Assembly (NCBI RefSeq): GCF_900100855.1
Contig: NZ_FNCB01000003.1
Coordinates: forward strand, 124,001-188,000
Length of the DNA stretch: 64,000 nucleotides
Reading direction: 5' to 3'
Source of the DNA: Idiomarina zobellii
Lineage (GTDB): Bacteria; Pseudomonadota; Gammaproteobacteria; Enterobacterales; Alteromonadaceae
Shown here: piece after piece, positions 57,655 to 64,000 of the stretch
Position numbering within the stretch: position 1 is the first letter of the stretch
Layout of the letters: the number at the start of each line of letters is the position of its first letter
The notes under the pieces: model-generated
The model's input: the letters and a program-made list of their open reading frames with translations, nothing else
The model's database searches: none
What the model was told of the DNA's origin: nothing
Program-made: the position numbers and the translations under genes

Positions 57655-57990
57655 ATGAGTGCAGACGAACGTACCTACGAATTAGTGGAGCTAAACACCG
57701 CGGCAGAGCACTGGCAAGCCGGTGATGCGGTGTTTGCCGACATTCGCGACCCACAGTCTTTTGCGATGGGTCACATTCCGGGTGCGCAGCGCATCGACAA
57801 CAGTAATTTGGGCGTATTTTTGGAGTCTGTCGACAAAAACGCCCCTATTATTGTGGTTTGTTATCACGGTATTAGTAGCCAGGGCGCCGCAGAATATATT
57901 GCGGCGCAGGGCTTTACTAATGTCAGTAGCATGAACGGCGGTTTTACCGCCTGGTCAATGTCTTACCCCGAGCACGTTAACAAGGAATAA
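57655..57990 (+). CDS. glpE: Thiosulfate sulfurtransferase GlpE
   Basis: A single-domain rhodanese, 111 residues. The active-site loop is CYHGISSQGAA with catalytic Cys at about residue 67. FADIRDPQSFAMGHIPGA is the typical first half. E. coli has Asn where this protein has Ile in the loop (CYHGNS). It is followed 3 bp later by glpG. Confidence 0.93.
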   Translation: MSADERTYELVELNTAAEHWQAGDAVFADIRDPQSFAMGHIPGAQRIDNSNLGVFLESVDKNAPIIVVCYHGISSQGAAEYIAAQGFTNVSSMNGGFTAWSMSYPEHVNKE

Positions 57991-57993
57991 ACC

Positions 57994-58845
57994 ATGCGCC
58001 GATTGCTGAGCAGTAAAGACCCGGAATGGATGCGAAAGCTCTACCAATATCTGCGTCAGCACGGCATACCGGTTAGCGTCACGGAAAAAGGCGAGCAACT
58101 TGAACTATGGCTGCACCAAAGCAGCTACGAGGCGCTCGCTAAAGATCTTGTTCAACAATGCAAAGCGAACCCTGAGCTGCTGGACGAAGAGCCGCAGCAG
58201 TCGGCTTCAACACAAGACTCAAACCAACCTTCTTCAACGTCGCGTCGCTCAGCGCCTATTTCCTTGACACTTTTAGCGCAAAGTGGCTGGCTCACACGAA
58301 TAGTCGCAGCACTAGCGGCTTTGGTCTTTTTAGTTCTGAATATGTGGCCTGAAGCTACGTTAGAAGCTCTAAAAATCAGTCGCTTCTTTAACGCACTGCC
58401 CTTTGACCAGCCCTGGCGTTTTGTCACTCCGGTCTTCATGCATTTCACGCTGCTTCATATTGTGTTTAATGTATTTTGGTGGTGGTATTTAGGCGGTCGT
58501 ATAGAGAAGACACTGGGCACTTCCTGGCTACTGGCCCTATTCTTGTTTTCCGGCATTACCGCCAATGTTATTCAGTACCTAATGAATGGTCCTAACTTTG
58601 GTGGCATGTCCGGTGTGGTTTATGGTCTGCTTGGTTTCTGCTGGGTGTATAGCTTCCGCCGGGCGACACCGCTGTATCTGCCGCCGGGGCTCATTGTCTT
58701 TATGCTGCTTTGGCTAGTGCTGGGTTACACCGGCGTACTTTGGGTCAACGTAGCCAACGAGGCGCATTTAGCCGGATTACTGTCAGGGTGCTTAGCGGGC
58801 TTTGTGGTGCGGGCGCTAAACCCGACACCCAAAATTCGTTACTGA
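57994..58845 (+). CDS. glpG: Rhomboid intramembrane protease GlpG
   Basis: An intramembrane serine protease. The 283-residue product has an N-terminal cytoplasmic domain (about 1-70), six or more transmembrane helices, catalytic Ser in GGMSGVVYGLLG, catalytic His in NEAHLAGLLSG, and the L1-loop WWWYLGGRIE. It forms an operon with glpE. Its stop overlaps the 3' end of the FliL-like gene by 7 bp. Confidence 0.95.
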   Translation: MRRLLSSKDPEWMRKLYQYLRQHGIPVSVTEKGEQLELWLHQSSYEALAKDLVQQCKANPELLDEEPQQSASTQDSNQPSSTSRRSAPISLTLLAQSGWLTRIVAALAALVFLVLNMWPEATLEALKISRFFNALPFDQPWRFVTPVFMHFTLLHIVFNVFWWWYLGGRIEKTLGTSWLLALFLFSGITANVIQYLMNGPNFGGMSGVVYGLLGFCWVYSFRRATPLYLPPGLIVFMLLWLVLGYTGVLWVNVANEAHLAGLLSGCLAGFVVRALNPTPKIRY

Positions 58846-59237
58846 TAAATATACTTGGTAAAAATAACTTCTTTTATGACCGGGTTGCCGGTTTCCTGAG
58901 TCATTAACTCTTTGGCGCGCTCCAGGCATTTGAGTCGCAGCTGGTCACGTCCTGTCATAGTCCGAACCTGACGTTCCGTTGCCGTACTGAATATGTTTAT
59001 AAAGGCATCCCGCAGTAACGGTGCATGATGTTCGACCACACTCACGTAGCTAGGGTCCGGAACCATAACTTCTACCGCAACGCGCACAAACCCCAGGCGG
59101 TAATCATTCCCTTCTTTTAAAAAGTTTGTTGTTATGTCGGGTTCAAAACCATAGTACGCAACCTCGTCTTGCGCGCTTGCAACTGTGCTTAATAAACACA
59201 TTGTTAGCAGTAAACCCAATGTCCGAATCAGTTTCAT
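58839..59237 (-). CDS. FliL-family-like periplasmic protein
   Basis: A 132-residue protein with a cleavable-looking signal peptide (LLTMCLLSTVASA-QD) rather than the membrane anchor of true FliL. The mature part has the FliL pattern: FEPDITTNFLKEG, LGFVRVAVEVMV, HHAPLLRDAFINIFST and a C-terminal VIKEVIFTKYIYQ. Its role is unknown. It is not in a flagellar cluster. Confidence 0.8.
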   Translation of the reverse strand: MKLIRTLGLLLTMCLLSTVASAQDEVAYYGFEPDITTNFLKEGNDYRLGFVRVAVEVMVPDPSYVSVVEHHAPLLRDAFINIFSTATERQVRTMTGRDQLRLKCLERAKELMTQETGNPVIKEVIFTKYIYQ

Positions 59238-59313
59238 ATAGCCACCCAGCTTTCGCTGTTCAATTGTTTCCTCTTTGCTATCATAGCGATAGAGCTTGAT
59301 AACGCCAATACAA

Positions 59314-59901
59314 ATGACAACAGAGTTATACCCAGCACCAACATTTCCTGTCAGTGAACCGCTTAAATGGCAGGCTCCTGATAAGGTCGAGCTAACCTCT
59401 ACACAGCATGACTGGCTGTGCTTCGAGGGCTCTTTAACCCAGCGTCTGAAAAGTAATTGCGGGCATTTTGAGGTTCGTTTATTAGGGCAACAGGAAATGC
59501 TGCCTCATAACGAAGAGTGCCGTCGCTTAAAGCAGAGTCAGCCCGCGGTAGTGCGCGAAGTACTGCTATACTGTGATGGTAAACCCTGGGTGTTTGCCCG
59601 CAGTATTTTCGCAAAAAGCGCCGAAAACAACGAGCAGTTGCAACTTTCAGAATTAGGTAACCGTTCATTGGGCGACTCGTTATTTCAACGAGAAGACTTA
59701 ACTTCAGGGCCCATTGAAGTAGCGACTGTGGCGGAATCTCATGTTATAGGCAAACTGAACCAGCAATGGTTTAGTCAGTCGAAACCCTTATTAGGCCGCC
59801 GCCGAATATTCTCGACCGCAGGCGAGCAATTGTTAGTGAGCGAGATATTCTTAACGTCGTCACCACTTTACGACCATGTGTTAGAGGTACAGAGCAAGTG
59901 A
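59314..59901 (+). CDS. ubiC: Chorismate lyase UbiC
   Basis: Removes pyruvate from chorismate to give 4-hydroxybenzoate, the first step of ubiquinone synthesis. I used ATG 59314 (MTTELYPA); a TTG start 18 bases upstream is possible. WLCFEGSLTQRL, VVREVLLYCDGKPWVFARS and GRRRIF match the family. The product is 195 residues. Its TGA overlaps the GTG start of ubiA. Confidence 0.92.
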   Translation: MTTELYPAPTFPVSEPLKWQAPDKVELTSTQHDWLCFEGSLTQRLKSNCGHFEVRLLGQQEMLPHNEECRRLKQSQPAVVREVLLYCDGKPWVFARSIFAKSAENNEQLQLSELGNRSLGDSLFQREDLTSGPIEVATVAESHVIGKLNQQWFSQSKPLLGRRRIFSTAGEQLLVSEIFLTSSPLYDHVLEVQSK

Positions 59902-60755
59902 TAGCACAAAAACTTCAGGCTTTTTGGCAGTTAATGCGGGCGGACCGCCCCATTGGTACTTATTTGCTGGCGTGGCCAACAATATGGGCGTTGCTAATTG
60001 CCGGCACTGGTAACCCACCACTGAAAATTGTGGTGATATTTTTGCTGGGCACTTTTGTGATGCGTTCCGCCGGTTGTGTGATCAATGACTTTGCCGACCG
60101 CAACTTTGATGGTCATGTCAGGCGCACTAAGCAACGCCCTATTCCCGCCGGAAAAATTTCCGCAACGGAAGCTATTATTGGTTTCTTTATTTTGCTGGCT
60201 ATTGCTTTTGGACTGGTGCTTCAGCTGAATACCAACACCGTTATGCTGAGCTTCCTGGCTGCCGGCGTTGCCGCACTTTACCCTTTCTGCAAACGCTGGA
60301 CTCACCTACCCCAAGTGGTACTGGGCATAGCCTTCAGTTTCGGCATACTCATGGCGTTTACGGCACTAGAGTCCAGTGAGTGGTTTATCGCTGCTCTGTT
60401 GTTTATCGCCAATATTATTTGGACCGTGGCTTACGATACCGAATACGCCATGGCCGACCGGGAAGACGACTTAAAAATTGGTCTGCAAAGCACGGCTATT
60501 TTATTTGGCCGTTACGACAAACTCATTATTGCGTTATTGCAGCTGATTGTCATCGGCTTGCTGGCATGGGTGCTCTATATACTCACAGCGGACTGGATAG
60601 CCTGGGCGGCGCTTGCGATAAGTGTGCTGTTGTTTATGTACCAGCACTGGTTAATACGCCATCGCGAGCCAATGAAATGCTTCCAGGCCTTTTTGCACAA
60701 CCATTACGTCGGTATGGTTTTCGCGATAGGCCTGGCGTTACATTACTGGTACTAA
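59898..60755 (+). CDS. ubiA: 4-hydroxybenzoate octaprenyltransferase UbiA
   Basis: A membrane prenyltransferase that joins 4-hydroxybenzoate to polyprenyl diphosphate. The 285-residue product has eight or nine transmembrane helices, the Asp motif NDFADRNFDGHVRRTKQRP, and the second Asp motif YDTEYAMADREDDLKIG. It starts with a GTG, translationally coupled to ubiC (GTGA). Confidence 0.96.
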   Translation: MIAQKLQAFWQLMRADRPIGTYLLAWPTIWALLIAGTGNPPLKIVVIFLLGTFVMRSAGCVINDFADRNFDGHVRRTKQRPIPAGKISATEAIIGFFILLAIAFGLVLQLNTNTVMLSFLAAGVAALYPFCKRWTHLPQVVLGIAFSFGILMAFTALESSEWFIAALLFIANIIWTVAYDTEYAMADREDDLKIGLQSTAILFGRYDKLIIALLQLIVIGLLAWVLYILTADWIAWAALAISVLLFMYQHWLIRHREPMKCFQAFLHNHYVGMVFAIGLALHYWY

Positions 60756-60769
60756 GTTTACACTAAAGG

Positions 60770-63223
60770 CTATTCACTCGGCTGATTGACGAACTGCTGC
60801 ACCGACTGCCTTATCGTTTGCAGGACAGGCCCGTCAATCAGCTCATCAACCTGGTCACTTAACGGCCCAACCGGCTCAGCAGCAATTTGCTGACCGTCGT
60901 CATCAATTTCGACCAGCCCTTGCTGCTTAAGACTAGCAATTAGTGTTGCCATGACTTTTTTGTCATAAAACTCCGGCGCGTCAATACCATGAATAGAGCT
61001 CAAACGCTCTGCCAGGGTAATAGACTGTTTCTCAAGCTCTGCCCGCATTATTGGCTGTGCCTGCTGCAGAAGCTCTAACACAATACAGTAGCGTTGCAGA
61101 GTTTCACTGGCACTGTTGGCTAGCAAGCGCAAACGATACCACTGCGCACTTTCACGCTTCGCAATGACACAGTCGCTACCTTCGCGGGTAATTAATTGCT
61201 GACGTGCCAGCTCCTCACACAGCGCCTCTACCCACAGCGGAATATCCTCGGCGGTATGACTCAGGTAAAGTTCAGCTTTTAGCATGGGGTAAATTGCTTG
61301 AATGCGCTCGACAATTTCATCTACCGACACGCGCTTTTTCGCCATAATGATTGAGGCAATAATGCCCGGCACAACCATCATGTGCAGTATGTTGTTACGG
61401 TAATATGTCATCGCAATAGCCGACATACGTTCGAGCGAGATAACCTCGCCCATAGTATCTGACTCAACTTTAAACTTATCGGTGCGCAGCGCCTGCTGCC
61501 ACAATTCTTCCGGCGTTTCTTTAGGCACACTAATATCGGTACTGTAAGGCACTTCTTTTAACACACCCAGATACACTTCCAGCTGAGCTAATAGCTCTTC
61601 TTTCGTCAGCGCATGATGCTCAGAGCTGAGTAATGCCAGAGCCGTTAGGTTCACACTGTTTGCGGCTGCAGAGTCGTTTATGCCCTGCATAACACGCTCA
61701 GCCAAACCATTGACCACAGGGGTTAACCAATTCGGTCTTAGCGGCTCTTCGGCCCCTCGCGTTACCGACTTATGCCAGTCGGGCGCATTACAGTCCAGCG
61801 TATGCTTTAAATCGATAGGCTGACCGAAAGTTACAAAGCCCTGACCAAAATTACGCAATTTGGTAATTGTTTTTAGAATTTGAAAAACGGATTCTTTCTC
61901 TTTGTCCTTACCTTTTAACTCCTTCAGGTAAGTGGCGACTTCCATGATGTGTTCATAACCGAGATACACCGGCACCAACGACACTGGGCGTTGTTGATCA
62001 CGCAGCATACCCTGAACGGTCATAGCGAGCATGCCAGTCTTTGGCGGCAATAAACGCCCAGTTCTGGAACGGCCGCCTTCACTGAAGTATTCCACCGGGT
62101 AGCCTTTTTGAAACAGCCAGCACAAGTACTCGCGAAATACCGCGGAATAAAGCTTATTTCCCCGGAAACTGCGGCGTATAAAGAACGCTCCACCACGACG
62201 GAAAATGCCGCCAACCGGGAAGAAGTTCAGATTCACCCCTGCTGCAATATGCGGCGGCACCAAGCCTTCTTTATAAATAACATAGCTCAGTAGCAAGTAA
62301 TCCATGTGACTTCTGTGACACGGCACGTAGATAATTTCGTGTCCCTGCTGAGCAAGACGACGTATGCGTTCACCGCCTTTTACATGAATACCGTTATAAA
62401 TACGGTTCCACATCCAGGTCATAAAGCGATCGAGTACTCGCACTAATGTCGAGCTGTAATTCGCCGCAATTTCGTCAATGTAAGAGAGTGCTTTTTTGCG
62501 AGCTTCCTCTTCACTAATTTTCTTGCCTTTGGCCTCGTCGGCAACGGCCTTCTTGAGCGCTGGCGTGTTAATAAGCTGCGCCATAAGCTCTTTCCGATGA
62601 CTAAGCTTGGGTCCGGCAACTGCATGACGCATGCGAACAAAGTGAACACGGGCAACACGCGCCAATTTATGGGCTATGCGCATGTCTGCGCCGTAATCAT
62701 TAGCCATTTGACCTAAGCTAACGCTACGCGAGAAGCGCAACAAGACCTGACGACCTGAAAAAAGCACAAGCCAGAATTTACGAATAGCGCCTGGGTTATC
62801 GAGGTCACCCGTCATTGCCTTGCCGGCAGTTGCTTCCTGGCCTGCCTGGCGCCCCCAGAACACCCCAGCGGGTATCAGCTGTAAGTCGAGGTTGCTATTG
62901 TCTTTATGTAACTTCAATAACTGATGGAATTCTTCCACCGCTTTTTCAGAGGTTTCGTTGGCAAATTCTTCCAAATACATAACCCGGCTGTATTCTTTGC
63001 CATTAATTTCAAGCGGTTCGAGAGGATCAGGCAGGCCTCGGCGCTTAGCTGCACGCTGCAATATGGACAAATCAGCAGTGGAGGTTGAACGCATAACGTA
63101 AGCCACCGGCTTTTGCACCGTGGTTTTGTGATCAGTTTCATCGCCGTCCCAAATATCTTCGAACCGTGTTAGCCAACGTAACGGATACTTCAACACCGCG
63201 TAAAAAGGGCTTTTTTTGCTCAT
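60770..63223 (-). CDS. plsB: Glycerol-3-phosphate 1-O-acyltransferase PlsB
   Basis: An inner membrane enzyme that starts phospholipid synthesis. The 817-residue product has the acyltransferase motifs PCHRSHMDYLLLSY (block I, HxxxxD), FIRRSFRGN (block II), FSEGGRSRTG (block III) and VPVYLGYE (block IV). It ends in TAG, with an in-frame TAA three sense codons later. It is divergent from lexA, the same arrangement as in E. coli. Confidence 0.97.
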   Translation of the reverse strand: MSKKSPFYAVLKYPLRWLTRFEDIWDGDETDHKTTVQKPVAYVMRSTSTADLSILQRAAKRRGLPDPLEPLEINGKEYSRVMYLEEFANETSEKAVEEFHQLLKLHKDNSNLDLQLIPAGVFWGRQAGQEATAGKAMTGDLDNPGAIRKFWLVLFSGRQVLLRFSRSVSLGQMANDYGADMRIAHKLARVARVHFVRMRHAVAGPKLSHRKELMAQLINTPALKKAVADEAKGKKISEEEARKKALSYIDEIAANYSSTLVRVLDRFMTWMWNRIYNGIHVKGGERIRRLAQQGHEIIYVPCHRSHMDYLLLSYVIYKEGLVPPHIAAGVNLNFFPVGGIFRRGGAFFIRRSFRGNKLYSAVFREYLCWLFQKGYPVEYFSEGGRSRTGRLLPPKTGMLAMTVQGMLRDQQRPVSLVPVYLGYEHIMEVATYLKELKGKDKEKESVFQILKTITKLRNFGQGFVTFGQPIDLKHTLDCNAPDWHKSVTRGAEEPLRPNWLTPVVNGLAERVMQGINDSAAANSVNLTALALLSSEHHALTKEELLAQLEVYLGVLKEVPYSTDISVPKETPEELWQQALRTDKFKVESDTMGEVISLERMSAIAMTYYRNNILHMMVVPGIIASIIMAKKRVSVDEIVERIQAIYPMLKAELYLSHTAEDIPLWVEALCEELARQQLITREGSDCVIAKRESAQWYRLRLLANSASETLQRYCIVLELLQQAQPIMRAELEKQSITLAERLSSIHGIDAPEFYDKKVMATLIASLKQQGLVEIDDDGQQIAAEPVGPLSDQVDELIDGPVLQTIRQSVQQFVNQPSE

Positions 63224-63310
63224 ACACCAACCTCTGTTTTAAACAGAGCTATAGGATACCAACTTAAAAAATAAAAGTCGTTGGTGAAATGACTTGCGAA
63301 ATAAAAATAC

Positions 63311-63326
63311 CTGTATATACTCACAG
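63311..63326. promoter_or_regulatory. LexA (SOS) box 1
   Basis: CTGTATATACTCACAG: a match to the CTG-N10-CAG SOS consensus, 30 bp before the lexA ATG. It is likely a site for autoregulation. Confidence 0.9.
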
Positions 63327-63331
63327 TATCA

Positions 63332-63347
63332 CTGTACATAAACACAG
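63332..63347. promoter_or_regulatory. LexA (SOS) box 2
   Basis: CTGTACATAAACACAG: a second CTG-N10-CAG site, 5 bp after the first box and 9 bp before the lexA ATG. Two tandem boxes before lexA are also known in E. coli. Confidence 0.9.
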
Positions 63348-63355
63348 GTTCGAAT

Positions 63356-63973
63356 ATGCGCCCTTTAACACCAAGACAGTCGGAAATACTAGAGCTTATT
63401 AAAGACAATCTGCACGCAACCGGTATGCCGCCGACACGTGCGGAAATTGCCTCCAAGCTGGGCTTTCGTTCTGCCAACGCCGCCGAAGAACATTTAAAGG
63501 CGTTAGCACGTAAAGGTGTTATTGAAATTATGCCAGGTATGTCTCGTGGCATTCGCTTAGTCGGCGACGACTTCGATGTCGCCGAAGGTTTGCCACTGAT
63601 TGGTCAGGTCGCTGCCGGTGAGCCTTTACTCGCGGAACAGCATGTTGAAGGGCATTACAAAGTCGACGAATCGTTATTTCAGCCTGCCGCCAGCTTCTTA
63701 TTGAAAGTCAACGGTATGAGCATGAGAGACATCGGTATCTTGGACGGTGACTTACTTGCCGTGCACAAAACTGAGCAAGCCAGAAATGGACAGGTTGTTG
63801 TTGCTCGAGTTGAAGACGAAGTCACGGTAAAACGCTTTGAGCGCAAAGGTCGCACCGTCTTGTTACATCCGGAAAATCCAGAATTCTCCACCATCACTGT
63901 TGACTTGGCATCGCAAGTATTCGCGATTGAAGGTCTGGCAGTTGGTGTTATCAGAAATGGAGCTGCACTATGA
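63356..63973 (+). CDS. lexA: SOS repressor LexA
   Basis: Represses SOS genes and self-cleaves when RecA is activated. The 205-residue product has the N-terminal winged helix ([42 protein letters not shown]), the cleavage site Ala-Gly in QVAAGEPLL, and the Ser-Lys catalytic pair ([27 protein letters not shown]). A following frame begins within its stop (ATGA). Confidence 0.98.
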   Translation: MRPLTPRQSEILELIKDNLHATGMPPTRAEIASKLGFRSANAAEEHLKALARKGVIEIMPGMSRGIRLVGDDFDVAEGLPLIGQVAAGEPLLAEQHVEGHYKVDESLFQPAASFLLKVNGMSMRDIGILDGDLLAVHKTEQARNGQVVVARVEDEVTVKRFERKGRTVLLHPENPEFSTITVDLASQVFAIEGLAVGVIRNGAAL

Positions 63974-64000
63974 AAATTCAACAGAACAACAAATTGCACC
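63970..64000 (+). CDS. Start of a gene coupled to lexA (partial, possibly sulA)
   Basis: ATGA overlaps the lexA stop and opens a frame [10 protein letters not shown] that runs off the window. In Pseudomonas and Shewanella the gene after lexA is sulA, so a cell-division inhibitor is plausible, but ten codons cannot confirm this. Confidence 0.4.
   Translation, partial: MKIQQNNKLH

Overview
The window is chromosomal DNA of a gammaproteobacterium, most likely an Idiomarina-like member of the Alteromonadales. The evidence is the gene order (thrU-tyrU-glyT-thrT-tuf type tRNA operon, trpT-secE-nusG-rplKAJL-rpoBC, queG/nnr-tsaE-amiB-mutL-miaA-hfq-hflXKC-purA, yheV/yheS/yheU, envZ-ompR, lexA/plsB), the moderate GC content and the protein sequences. 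The genus is inferred from overall resemblance, not from a search.

Layout. 1-7 kb (minus strand): translation and transcription genes, from the 5' part of rpoB back through rplL, rplJ, rplA, rplK, nusG, secE, tRNA-Trp, tuf and four tRNA genes. 7-19 kb (minus): purA, hflC, hflK, hflX, hfq, miaA, mutL, amiB, tsaE and the bifunctional nnr gene, with queG divergent. 19-27 kb: yheV, yheS, yheU, cysQ, nudE, sthA, envZ, ompR. 27-35.7 kb: signalling and accessory genes, namely an ion channel coupled to a periplasmic-sensor EAL protein, an SDR, a Fic protein, an orphan HigA-like antitoxin, a membrane-anchored XRE protein, a GGDEF protein, a DUF2383 protein and a lipid kinase. 35.8-43.2 kb: small, AT-richer accessory genes (three toxin-antitoxin loci or relics, a GNAT, a HAD phosphatase, four small lipoproteins, a HEPN-like protein, hypotheticals). 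Several are separated by attC-like sites with no integrase nearby, so this looks like an integron cassette cluster lacking intI (CALIN). 43.4-64 kb: greB, tex, an SprA-type protein and partner, a FabR-controlled desaturase, an S9 peptidase, pckA, an NSS transporter, coaD, kbl-tdh, glpE-glpG, a FliL-like protein, ubiC-ubiA, plsB and lexA.

The most striking observation is in the tRNA operon upstream of tuf. The gene at the tyrU position is a normal-looking class II tRNA-Tyr, but its anticodon loop reads CTCTAAA, giving anticodon CUA instead of GUA. As written, it is a natural amber-suppressor tRNA, like E. coli supF. Six of roughly 65 complete protein genes here end in TAG, and three of those have an in-frame TAA exactly three sense codons later.

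Regulatory sites supported by sequence include promoters for the tRNA-tuf operon, rplK and yefM-yoeB, two LexA boxes before lexA, a FabR-type operator between desaturase and fabR, operators at toxin-antitoxin loci, the L10 leader, and terminators after tuf, hflC, sthA and between the S9 peptidase and pckA.
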